Shown here piece by piece: positions 35,267 to 45,683 of a DNA stretch of 64,000 bases; position 1 is the stretch's first letter; the number at the start of each line of letters is the position of its first letter. The stretch lies in the NCBI GenBank assembly GCA_902806565.1, contig CADCXA010000006.1, positions 1,674,001 to 1,738,000 on the forward strand, read 5' to 3'. Below the pieces are notes generated by a model, which searched no databases, had not been told where the DNA came from, and was given only the letters and a program-made list of their open reading frames with translations. The position numbers were made by a program, and so were the translations under genes. The stretch comes from Hypoxylon rubiginosum (taxonomy: Eukaryota; Ascomycota; Sordariomycetes; Xylariales; Hypoxylaceae).

Positions 35267-36772
35267 ATGGCTTTCTCAACGATACAGCGCAAGAAGCGAC
35301 AGCTAAGCCCCTGAAACTAGGACCAGATCTCCAAGCCCAAAAAGACCTCAATACCTTGTAGGCGACCACCATGAACAGTTAGAAGATTCCTCTCAATTAG
35401 AAAGGAGTCCTGAACAGTCTCAAAGGACTATAGAGGTCAGTCCTCAATGTTGCTACTATTTTACTACGTTTTATTAACCTTACGGGTATAGTGGCAGCTT
35501 GATCTCAGGAATAATATAGTTCGGACAATTTCTCATCTCACGCAGCTTCGCTCCCAAATTGTGGAATACAATCTATCCAAAGCCAAAGCCGACAACCCGT
35601 CCCACTCCAGAGCCGACCCATCCAGAGCCGACAACCCGTCCAACAACAAGGAAGACTCTGAGACCCAAGAATCCATAGCTAGAGAACTAGAGAATTGGGT
35701 TGATTGCATCCAGCCAGGCTCACCAGCTCCCGCTGTACAAGATCATACTACTATAACAACGAGCGAGAAGTCTAAGCCTTCAGGTTATACAACCCACCTA
35801 TACGCGACCGCCCTACGCCTCAATCACATCTATATGGAGGCTGAGGTCCCTTCAGACCTGAATGATCTTGCGGAACGGATGAACCGACTTTTCACTGAAG
35901 GTGATGAGGATGGAACCAAGTCCCTACTCGACCTGAACTACAAGGTAAAAATGTTCCATCAAAGTCTACAGAGTGGGGTGGACGAAGGCACCCTCAGACC
36001 CGATTTGGAAGGCATCTTGAATTGCACCTTCACCAACCTAGCCGCAACCCTCGCAAATCTAAGACAGACAGATTCTATCCTAGAAGTGCTACACTTGCAA
36101 GGCAGTGGTGATAAGTTGTTTCGATCCATACATTACGACAGCTTCCCCGCTGGTGGAGAGTTGAAAGTAGCCAAACCCGATGCCGTAATGGGGTATTCAA
36201 AATCCTGGCTCAAAGGGTTAATCAATACCATTCCAGGATCTGTCATCTCATCTATCACCTTAAAGCAGAAGGTCTGGGAGCAGTGCGAAATATGCGACCA
36301 GGGTGTTTTCTTCCCTTATTTCATTTGTGAATTCAAGAGCCAGCTACCTATAACAGATGCTGTCCACCAACTTCGTGGAGCATGTGCTGCGGCTTTGGCC
36401 TCTGGTATACCATGGATAGCAGCAGACAACGTTGTTTTTGCGCTTGCTGCAAACGGCATACATGCCCTACTCTACGTGGCCTGGATGGACCCTCCAGGGG
36501 AGCTAGTCACGGATTATCATTTCGCATTTGTTGAATCTTACACGTTCCAAAAAAGGTCTGAGGTTCAAAAATTACAGCACACTGTATTACGGATTCACCT
36601 TTGGGCTGTTGGAGAAAGGAGGCTGAAAATAGAGAAAGAACTCAAGAGCAGTATGACGGAGGAGATGCCCCAAATCTCTCCAAGAAACGATGGTACTTCT
36701 GGAGATGAAGCTGAGCCTGATACCTCTCCCCTCGGGAGGGGGGGCGTGGGTGTATTCGACCCGCGCAAGTAA
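35267..36772 (+). pseudogene. PD-(D/E)XK nuclease-like protein, probable frameshift in exon 1
   Basis: The main exon (35492-36772) is open for about 427 codons but has no suitable early ATG. A phase-correct upstream exon (frame open from 35307 to 35435, donor GTCAGT, acceptor TATAG at 35491) continues it. That exon lacks an ATG in frame, but an ATG one frame away at 35267 reads MAFSTIQRKKRQLSP and hits TGA at 35312, right after a CCCC run (35308-35311). Removing one base would join them. The domain shows KPDAVMGYSKSW (catalytic Asp context) and FPYFICEFKSQ (E-x-K), followed by a Gln/Ala helix. This fits the fungal PD-(D/E)XK-like proteins of unknown function. An N-terminal repeat SRADPSRADNPSNN is present. 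It may be a young pseudogene or a sequencing error. Confidence 0.65.
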
Positions 36773-37027
36773 TCGATAAGAGTCTGATAAGCTAGGGCTA
36801 CTAGGTACATGTATCTTAAGACAGCTGAAGATCTTCAAACCCACTAGGATCCATCAGGTACCTCGGCAACTCGGGGGGCATAAGATGACATTCAAAAAGG
36901 TTGAGCTGTTCATATGATAGTAAGGGTACTGTTCTTTGTTCCATCAATTTTATAATTTATTGTATCATTTAGACACCTACATAAATCTATTTAATATCGT
37001 ATTCCAGTAACAATCGTTTTACCAGTC

Positions 37028-37991
37028 ATGTCCCAATTAAAAGAGTACTCCAGCTTTAAGCACTTCCTCGTCACGTCACCCTCTGAATATGTGGCCCATG
37101 TCGAGATCAACCGGCCATCCAAGTTAAATGCATTCACGGAAGAGATGTGGATTGAACTTGGGAAGGTGTTTGCAAAGCTATCTCACGATGCAGAGGTTCG
37201 TGCCGTCGTCTTTTCCGGCGCCGGTGACCGCGCCTTCACAGCTGGTCTAGATGTTCAAGCTGCCAGCCAAGGAAGCACTCTAGGCCATAATGGTGAACAG
37301 CAGGACGGTGCGAGACAAGCCACGAAGCTACGTCGCAACATTCTCGAGTTTCAGGATTGCATAAGTCAGATAGAGAAATGCGAAAAGCGTAGGTTAACCG
37401 TTATCTTATTGTTATATTAGAAGCCATGTTCAACTAACAACCCGTCCAGCTGTCATCTGCGTGATGCACGGCGTAGCTATCGGCTTAGCCATCGACATGT
37501 CCTGCTGCGCCGACGTAAGGATCTGCTCAAGAGATGCCAAATTTTCTGTTAAGGAAGTGGACATCGGTATGGCTGCAGATATCGGGACCCTGAGTAGACT
37601 ACCCAAGATCGTGTCGAGCTTCTCATGGGTGAAAGATGTCTGCTTGTCGGCTCGCAATTTCGGTGCGGATGAGGCCCTCGCTGTCGGATTTGTGAGCCGA
37701 GTGCTAGAAACGAAAGGAAAGGCGATCGAGACCGCTATTCAGCTTGCAACTCTCATATCCTCAAAGAGTCCAGTTGCTGTCCAGGGCACAAAAGAGCTGC
37801 TGAACTACTCAAGGGAAAACACGGTTGAAAATAGTAGGTGCTGTTCCAGCATGACGAAAGCGTAATAACTGACTGGTCCAGGTCTAAGGTACACGAGCAT
37901 ATGGAACGGCGCAATGCTCCAATGTGATGATTTCAAAACCGCATTGCTATCTGGTCTCAAGAAGACGAAACCAAGATTTGCGAAGCTGTAG
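37028..37991 (+). CDS. Delta(3,5)-delta(2,4)-dienoyl-CoA isomerase, peroxisomal
   Basis: Exons are 37028-37388, 37450-37833 and 37882-37991, giving 284 aa of the enoyl-CoA hydratase/isomerase (crotonase) superfamily. The oxyanion-hole segments are DRAFTAGLDV and VMHGVAIGLAIDMSC. Acidic catalytic residues lie in SVKEVDIGMAADIGTLSRLP, a pattern that singles out dienoyl-CoA isomerases (ECH1/Dci1 type) over hydratases. The protein ends AKL, a type 1 peroxisomal targeting signal, visible only when the third exon is included. It would isomerise 3,5-dienoyl-CoA intermediates from odd-position unsaturated fatty acids during peroxisomal beta-oxidation. It is tail-to-tail with tfb5. Confidence 0.92.
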
Positions 37992-38183
37992 ATTGATGTT
38001 GGTATCGGGGATCTAGGAATGTATTGTATCAATATGCATCGAACAGATGCATCTGTAGCTGGGCTGAAGGAACTGGGCTGAGGGATAGCTCCTTTTACTT
38101 ATTAAGTAGACCTATACTATGTTCAGCTTTGAAAGGCCGGAGGTCTCCAGTAAGGAGGTTGACATCTAACCTTCGAGCCCTCT

Positions 38184-38539
38184 CTATTTGACATCTTGGT
38201 CTGAGTCAGAGTCGTCCTCTACGTCGGGCACGTTCTCCTTCAGCCGCTGTAACGCGTCAGTACATGGCTAGAAATAGAAGCGAGGTCGGATAGAAGTCAT
38301 ATCTCCGGACATACCTTTTCAAGCTCCGTCTTCAGCTGAGCCACCATATTATCCTTGATTACAAGGTGAGACTCGTCGAGATCCTCAATGATGTACTCGT
38401 TATTTTCGCTGTCGATACTAATGATTATGGATTTTATCGAGGGGTCACACTCGACCAACGTGCCTGAGCATACATGTCAGAATATGACAGAAGTGAGTCG
38501 ACCGAAGGAATCAGAGCTACCTTTGATGGCACGAACCAT
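38184..38539 (-). CDS. TFB5: TFIIH subunit Tfb5 (TTDA/GTF2H5)
   Basis: Exons are 38539-38521, 38463-38315 and 38246-38184, giving 76 aa. The sequence [20 protein letters not shown] followed by a segment ending [12 protein letters not shown] is characteristic of the smallest TFIIH core subunit. In TFIIH it binds Tfb2/p52, stabilises the complex and stimulates the XPB/Ssl2 ATPase in nucleotide excision repair and promoter opening. The C-terminal tail is acidic ([13 protein letters not shown]). The gene is too short to appear as a long ORF; the 19-base first exon and phase-1 introns were found by matching the family sequence. Confidence 0.95.
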
Positions 38540-39967
38540 CTTGTCTTCTACGTGGACCACGTCGTTGTACTCGTCTTTGTGCGAAGAGAGTTGTGATTGT
38601 TGTAGAATTTATATCCCAGATTTCCAACTAGAGCTTGTGAATCCTACGTTGAATTAATACTTTAGGTAGAGACCTATCATCTGGTATTATTGATAGACGG
38701 GCCTGTGATAGAGATGGGTTTGGAAAGATGTCATGCATGGATGTATTCTACAAAAAGCACCCGGCACCCACCTATAGCTACTGTATTAGGCCCTGCTCCA
38801 CAGGGTGGGCCAGGTCATTTGAATAAAGTTTAAGGCGCCCCAGCTACCCAGGTACCTTGCGCTAGGTGGCCAAAGGCAGGTAAGTACATTTAAGAGTGCA
38901 CAAGCACAAGATACCCTTCCGCATTCAGACAAGAACTCTGGGCGTTTCCAATAGAAACTACAAAGTGCATGCAGTGAATATCTTTGGCAGTTTAAATCAC
39001 TTTTGTCAAAGAGGAGTAGGAAATAAATATAGGTAAACTTGAAATGCCTCATTAGAAATGCTTATACACCTGAGGTAATGCTTTCAGCAGAGAACAGCTT
39101 AATAAGAGACAATCAGGTTTGAAAATAGTGCAGTATTTGTGTACTTGTACTACACGCACGTACAATACGGGCACGGTACTCGCACGTAGCGGCGGGGCGG
39201 GGCAGTGAAGGGCTACCTAAAAAAAGCTTACGCCATCAATATATCCTACAGTACACCCTGACACCCTGACACCCTGACACCTTGACTTTTAACATGTACA
39301 CATGCAGACATGCCGCTACCTTCCTTCGCTGCCGCATTGCAGCTGGAAAGCTCCTAATGGTTCAAGGGTCTTCGTCGATTCAAAGTTCCGAACGTACCGG
39401 TCCCCAAGTTCATCTTTTGTACTCCCTTTCTATACCCCCTTGATCTATCTGTCAAGGTCCGCCAACCTGTCAACCTGTCAACCTGGCCAACCCGCCAACC
39501 TCCCAAGTAATCCGGTTGGCCCACCATAGCCAAGAATAAACCCTCTTGCTGCTCGTACCATCGTTATCTTTCTTTCGCTAGTCAACGCACTATCTTCTCT
39601 GAGCCATCACATGCGGTCGAGCTGTCGTTGACGATACCGGCATCTTTTCCGTAGATCTCTCACCTTATAATCCCTCCGAGAGTATAGCGTTGTACGGTCA
39701 GCACCAAACAGTACCACTCGGCCGCCCGATCCAGCAGCCGTTATATGAAATCACCCACCCTCCATTACCACCTTGTATCCGAGAAACTCTCCTCTATGCG
39801 TCGCACCCAATATACATCATTCCGTCGATTCTGATTCTAAGCGAACACTCGAGCATCGCTATTGCAAGTCTCATTCCAATTGCGCCACCAAATACGTCAT
39901 TTAATCCATCTCTTCGTCCTTGACTCAGGCCACGCGGAACACACGCGGAACACATCCATAGCGCAAA
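38540..39967. other. Intergenic region
   Basis: tfb5 promoter side and the leader of the PPxY protein gene. Tandem ACCCTGAC units occur at about 39255-39283, and CAACCTGT-type repeats at about 39462-39500. No gene is supported. Confidence 0.5.
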
Positions 39968-40510
39968 ATGGATGCCGACGATGACGACACCTCTACCGGC
40001 AGCATCTTCTCGACATATCCGTTTTCATGGATAATCGTCCCGCTAGTCATATTTGTCGGCGCCGGGACACTGCTCGTTTGTTACCGTTATCGCCGGCGGC
40101 GTAAGATGCGCATGCAATACGGTACGAACGCCTTGAACCGGGATCTAGAAGCCATGGGGAATCAATCGAGACCGAGGTTGCCCAACGAGCGGCGTGCAGG
40201 TGGACGACGAGGGTTAATCCTCATGTTCGGCAGTAGGGAGGAGGGTCTGAACGAGCTGGGCGAAGCGCCGCCCGCTTATACGGCACCGCGAAAGCGACCG
40301 GAAGACACGGAGGGTGTAGAACTGACGCCTGTGGAACCATCTACCAGCACCACAAGCACGACGGCGGTAGAAGGCACCGGCACCGGCACCAGCACACTCC
40401 CGACATACGAAGACCTGCAGCGAGACCCTAGCCGTCCTCAACATGTAGCACCGACCTCGTCGTCAAATTTACCAGAACCACCGCCGCCGGCGCACTTGGG
40501 CGCAAATTGA
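39968..40510 (+). CDS. Single-pass membrane protein with a PPxY motif
   Basis: An intronless frame of 180 aa starts with ATG. An acidic N-terminus (MDADDDDTSTG) is followed by one membrane segment (about residues 19-42, FSWIIVPLVIFVGAGTLLVC) and a strongly basic stop-transfer patch (YRYRRRRKMRMQ), predicting N-out/C-in. The cytosolic tail carries EAPPAYTAP (a PPxY ligand for WW domains of Rsp5/Nedd4 ubiquitin ligases), a Ser/Thr-rich linker, LPTYEDLQ and a C-terminal PEPPPPAH. The layout resembles yeast Rsp5 adaptor or substrate membrane proteins, but I do not recognise a named orthologue. A 14-18 bp tandem repeat (ACGATACAGGGTCAG) lies directly after the stop. Confidence 0.8.
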   Translation: MDADDDDTSTGSIFSTYPFSWIIVPLVIFVGAGTLLVCYRYRRRRKMRMQYGTNALNRDLEAMGNQSRPRLPNERRAGGRRGLILMFGSREEGLNELGEAPPAYTAPRKRPEDTEGVELTPVEPSTSTTSTTAVEGTGTGTSTLPTYEDLQRDPSRPQHVAPTSSSNLPEPPPPAHLGAN

Positions 40511-40520
40511 ATTCATGTTC

Positions 40521-40562
40521 AGATGATACAGGGTCAGACGATACAGGGTCAGACGATACAGG
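40521..40562. repeat. Tandem repeat of GATACAGGGTCAGA
   Basis: Three near-perfect 15-bp units immediately 3' of the PPxY gene. Confidence 0.8.
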
Positions 40563-41007
40563 GAAACGGGTCTACGAGATAGCACATTGTACAAAACTCT
40601 ACGGGTTGATGGAGCCAATAGGTTCTTAATCGGGAAAGGTATGGCGGGTCGTGTTTCGTTCTATTGCTAGGCGAGATTGTATGGAGTATAGGCTGGTCAT
40701 TGTGGAATAATGTCGGATATCATCATTTTCAACGGGAAGAGACAAGAACATGCATCGGTATATGCTTTGGGCCGGCAAAAGGTGTAGTAGAGGCGTTCTA
40801 TCTTCGCTCTAAATGGAACATTACTGTTTTTCTTTTCCAAGTGGCCCAGCCTTGTAAACTGAACATTTTCGTCATTCATTCTTCGACTAGGTGATCGAGA
40901 AGGATTCGATTCAACTCCGTTCAAGTTGGTATCTTCTAAAACCCCTTTCCAAGCCTTTGTAGGTCTCTATACCCGCCAATATGCACCATCCTCCATATGC
41001 CACCCAT
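40563..41007. other. Intergenic spacer between convergent genes
   Basis: 3' sides of the PPxY gene and the aldo-keto reductase. No gene seen. Confidence 0.5.
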
Positions 41008-42309
41008 CTAAAATCTCGGGATGATGGCAGGCGGCTTGTTTTCCAAGATCTCATCAATCTTGGCCATGATCTCCGGCGTGAGCTTGTCCACGGCGTCGAT
41101 AGCCTTCACGTTGTCGTAGACCTGCTCGGGGCTGCTCGCGCCGGTGATGGCGGAGCTGACGTTCGGGTTCTTGAGGACCCACGCGAGGGCCAGCTGGCTC
41201 TGGCTGATGCCGAGCTGCTCCGCGACGGGCGCCAGCCGGTTGACCTGCGCGACGACGCCGTCCCACTTGTCCTTGCCCGTGCGCTTCCAGTACCCGGCGA
41301 TGAACTCGACCTGCTCCTGGGCGAACCGCGAGTCCGCCGGCACGCCGTCCTTGTACTTGCCCGACAGGATCCCGGACTTGATGGGGGAGAAGACGGTCAG
41401 GCCGAGCCCGACCTCCCGGTACAGGTGCGCGTATTCTCTCTCGACCTTCTCGCGGTCTAGCATGTTGTATAGGGGCTGCTCCATGACGGGGCCGACGAGG
41501 CCTAGCTTGTCGGCGTAGCGCCAGGCGGACGCGACTGGTTTGACGTGTCAGCAATGTGAATGGTTGATACCTAGGTACCTAGGTAGTTAGTTATTCACGC
41601 GCGGAGAAAACATACTCTCGTCGGCGTTCCACTCCGACGTGCCCCAGTAGAACGCCTTGCCGGTGTCGATCAGGTGGTTGAAGGCGCGGACCGTCTCCTC
41701 CATCGGCGTCAGCCGGTCCGGGCGGTGCGCGTAGATCAGGTCGACGTACTCGAGCCCCAGGCGCGACAGCGAGGCGTTCATGCCTTCGACGATGTGCTTC
41801 CGGCTCAGGCCCTTGTTGTTCACGGGGTTGTCGCCGAACGCCGCGCCCCAATAAAGCTTTTCAGGTATCTGTCAGTCCTAGATTTCGGTATGAGAGGAAA
41901 AGTTGTTGCGGTACCTTGGTTGAGATGACGAGGTCGTTGCGTTTCCAGCCGAATTTCTTGATCGCCTCGCCCATCACTTCTTCGGATTTGCCCGCTTGAG
42001 TAATTCCGCCATGTCAGCTCCAGGTCAAGGACTTCATGAGAAGACATCCTTACCTGAGTAGCCCTCGGCACAGTCGAAGAAGTTGACGCCGCTGTCGTAA
42101 GCGGCCTTCATACACGCCAAGGAGTTTTCTATTGCCTCATATTAGCGAACCTATCGTTTTCCATACTCAGGCGTTTGTTTGCGATTCTCACCCTTTTCAA
42201 CGTGTCCTCCGTATGTTAGCCATCCTCCCAAGGAGATGGCCGAGACCTGAAGGCCGGAGCGGCCTAGGAAACGGTATGTCATCTTCGGAAGGTTTGGTGG
42301 GGCCGCCAT
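41008..42309 (-). CDS. Aldo-keto reductase (Kv-beta/AKR6-like)
   Basis: Exons are 42309-42192, 42128-42054, 41994-41915, 41856-41616 and 41534-41008, giving 346 aa. The protein starts MAAPPNLPKMTYRFLGRSGL. The catalytic tetrad is visible: Asp and Tyr in FFDCAEGY, Lys in DLVISTK, and His in DLIYAHRPD. NADPH-binding segments include YWGTSEW, LTVFSPIKSGILSGKY and the C-terminal GASSPEQV. The sequence is of the AKR class that includes potassium-channel beta subunits and their fungal relatives; the physiological substrate is unknown. The fourth intron contains the palindromic word TACCTAGGTACCTAGGTA, which recurs in intergenic DNA across the window. Confidence 0.92.
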
Positions 42310-43674
42310 CTTGTATATAGCGGAATTGGAATAATCTCAGTGATTGTGATGAGATTTGTCTTGGACAAATGTAAAGAGTTTACTTCCAATTTCCAATGAG
42401 GACGTGGGATCAACACTACGCTTATATAAATTTCTCCTTGACCTCCTTTTTCTTTTGCTTGTTCACTTGGTATAAGGAAAAAGAGGCGTTGCGCTACCGG
42501 ACGTATGTTCCCATCCGTGCTCGGGAATGTCTCATAAGGTCGGGACTATCACCCCGCTACGGCTAACAACAGTTTCCGTATTCAGTCACTCTCCCCACTC
42601 TACACTCTACACTAGACGTGCTTTCGAGCTATACACGTACTTCGGCGAAGAGATTCTATTTACTTGACCCCTGTTCATCCCATAGCTTTCTTTCTGAATG
42701 AGTCAGGCCGGTGCTTCAGCGGATTTAGTGAGGTTTAGCAGATAGCTTAGCGATCAAGGTGAGGGTCTTATTCGGGGTTTCCTTTCATTCTCGACATTTC
42801 GAAGCAGTCTAAAAAAAACGGGGGTTACACGACAGCGGAAAACTCCTATTGAAACACGATGTACCCTGATGTCATCACATGATGGAAATAAATCGGGAGA
42901 CCAATCATCTTTCTATAACCCCCGATTGGCGTTGAGCAGTAGAAGCATGGCTTTTTGGGTCCAATGAAACACCATATAATAGTGGAAGATTCGGCGCGGT
43001 TAACCGCCTCCTATTCTTAACTAGTGGTGTAACCCTGTGGCAACTCAAGATCCAGCTGTCTCTTACTCCCTGAGTATAGTGTCGGGTAGTAGTTTTTCAA
43101 CCCTTAGAGGCTGGCTAAAGAGCCAATTGCGTCAAAACTTCAACGTTCCTTGGCAGACTATCTTAGTAAAGAGTCTCGATTCATAGCTGAGCTCTGTTTA
43201 AGCGAGTTCTCTGTTTGTGGAGCCCTAAGGAGATTCGGGTTAATATTGACTCACTGTAGCCGTACCACGATCCACCTTCCGCTCCGGGTTCTGCCTCTTG
43301 TTCCATAGCGCCGGCCCTCTGGTTTATAGCGGGGCCGGAAGACCGTTTTCTTTCAAACAGAGCCAAAAACGACCTAGATAAAGCTTTGTGGTCGAGGACG
43401 AACGACATATTCTGCGATCCCGGACTCAGGTTTCATTCCGTGCCGTCATCTTCCTAGCTGCCCTCATCGGTTTTAGGCTAGGTTCTGCAATTCTCATACG
43501 AGAAAGGGTGACCAAATACTGTTGTTTATTTTCTACCTACCTAGGTAGGTAAAGAAGGGAAATGAAGAAAGGAAGGATAAGAACAGATGGGCTAGACCCC
43601 TATCTACATATATATGCTCGGCACTAGCCGACTCTCCGCACTAGGCACAGCCTGTGACAATTCCTGATTATTGA
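42310..43674. other. Intergenic region
   Basis: AKR promoter side and 3' side of the carboxylesterase. It contains a perfect 18-bp palindrome TACCTACCTAGGTAGGTA at about 43535-43552. A 75-codon minus-strand frame (43181-43408) lacks recognisable features and is not called. Confidence 0.5.
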
Positions 43675-45683
43675 TTATTCCATAGCCCAACTGCCGAGTT
43701 CTGCCCAGAGTTGGCATCGCTTCCCTCGACCGCCTTCCCACGACCATGCGTCAACGACTTGGAAGATAGCTTCCAGGGGAGGCCAAGTGCCGTTGGTACT
43801 CTCGACATAGATTGTAGCCTCGATATCTGCTCCACCAATAGACATAGACTGGGTCACCGGCATACCACCTGTCATGTTAAGATTCAACATGCTGTAACGC
43901 CCAACAGTCTCTCCCCACTGAGGCCAGTTACCCGTTCCCGCAGCCCACACATCATCACCTGATGATTCAGTTTCAGCCGCGCTGAGAGTAGGGTCACCTT
44001 TGACGATAAAATTGCCCCAGGTCCTCTGGAAAGCAGTTCGAAAAACCTCATTCATGCCCGTACCTTGCACACTAGGGTCTGTTATCAGAGGATATACATC
44101 CATGCTGTGAAGGCTAGGAGGGACGGAAAACTGGTACTTCCAGGAGCCTTCACACTTGTCTCCCTTAGCGTATGCGTCTGCTAGCCAGTAGGATGGACAG
44201 GCCAACGTCGTTTCGGCGTAGAGGTTGTTAGCTGCTTGTTGCCAACCGATAGCCCAGTTGGAGTTCGTCGTCGAGAAAGGAGGGGTCAGCCCGTTTGAAT
44301 CAGCGTATACTCCAGACGAGTTAGACGGTACAGCGTAGAGGTTGAGGAGGTTCGTCATATTCTGGTCGCTTAGGTGCGGGTAGTTTGAGAGAACAAAGTC
44401 TCTGAATGCGGCCTCGCTCGTTATGTTCTGGGGCAGAAACACGACTCCTTCATTGCCGGTATTACCAGTCAGCACCCGAATTCCGTTGACATTTCCTTGG
44501 TAATGGAGTTGTTGGCTAGGCCGTTCTCGGATCAAGGAGCCGTCGGTAACGGGGAGAAAGGCTCGTTGCCCATAACCCGCCAAAGCGGTGACCCCGGCGT
44601 TCGCATTTTGCAGGGCCACGGTGTCTGCCGAGACCAAACAGTCGAATATAGATACGCTGGTGTTGGAAGCACATCCGACCTGCTCTGCAAATGCATCGTA
44701 GTACTTGGTAGGCCGTTCACTATCGAAATCCCTAGAACGGATGAGCCATAACTTCGAGATTAGGGGGCCAGACTAGTACTTACCACTGGGTCGGCAGGTA
44801 CGGACTAGCAGGTATTGCTCCTTTAAAGAGTGAGTCGCCCTCGGTACCGCCGTTAGCCATCGCCAATAACATGACGGCACCTGCTCCAGCGGACGATCCA
44901 GCAATCGTGACTTGAGTTGGATCTCCGCCAAATAGGTGAATATGCTCCTGAACCCATTGAAGTGCAAATCGCATGTCATGGATACCCACGTTCAAGACCC
45001 CCTTCTCGGCAACCTCCGCGGACGATAAGAACCCAAACACTCCGAGACGATACTGGATGGCGACAGCAATAAACGAATTTCCGTTGGTCTTGATCTGCTC
45101 GGAAAAAGGAAACAGAGAGTTATTGCCTGCCCCATAACCACCGCCGTCTAGGCTAATTAGAAGTAGGCCTTTATTTTAGAGGACTCGTGTGCCACTTACG
45201 AATCCACACCATCACCGGAAGCTTCGTGCGATTCGCCGGTGCCTCGACATTGAGGAAAAGACAATCTTCGCCGCCCGACGGCGGATCCGACGGCAGTCTT
45301 GTACCTTGATTTAGCTACAGTTCGTTACCCTAACCCTGGTGGTACGTACCCTGGACTATCATCCAACTGAGGACATTGTGGTGGGTAATTTACTGCCGTA
45401 ATCACATGACTTCGATTTTCTGCTGGCGCTTCCGGTAGCTGCCATCTCAGCTTGCCTGTCGGAGGGGCAGCATATCGGATCCTGAACGATGGTTAGAAGT
45501 AGGTCATAATTATAACGGCAGACAATGATTTCGTGTGAAGTACCCTCTGTAAATATTCTGATTGCTCGCTGCGTTGTAGAACCCCTCATATCGCTCATAT
45601 CCCAAATCGACAACCGGTGCAGGGACGTCTTGGGCCAAGATCGAGCTGGCTAGAGCCGTAGCAATAAAAAGACTGATCAACAT
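43675..45683 (-). CDS. Secreted type-B carboxylesterase/lipase
   Basis: Exons are 45683-45544, 45481-45350, 45297-45200, 45147-44784 and 44731-43675, giving 596 aa. A signal peptide (MLISLFIATALASSILA) precedes the mature enzyme. Family landmarks are IRYAAPPTGKLRW, SGGEDCLFLNV, the oxyanion hole HGGGYGAGN, the nucleophile elbow GSSAGAGAV (catalytic Ser) and FGGDPTQVTIAG. Glu and His of the triad fall in the NEGVVF-like and SMDVYPL regions, though the His (PPSLHSMDVY) sits in a shorter-than-usual context. Numerous NxS/T sequons support secretion. Substrates of such fungal enzymes range from lipids to cholinesters and are not predictable here. Confidence 0.9.

Noticed and set aside
43181..43408. 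75-codon minus-strand frame
   Set aside because: It is short and isolated, with no signal peptide or family pattern.
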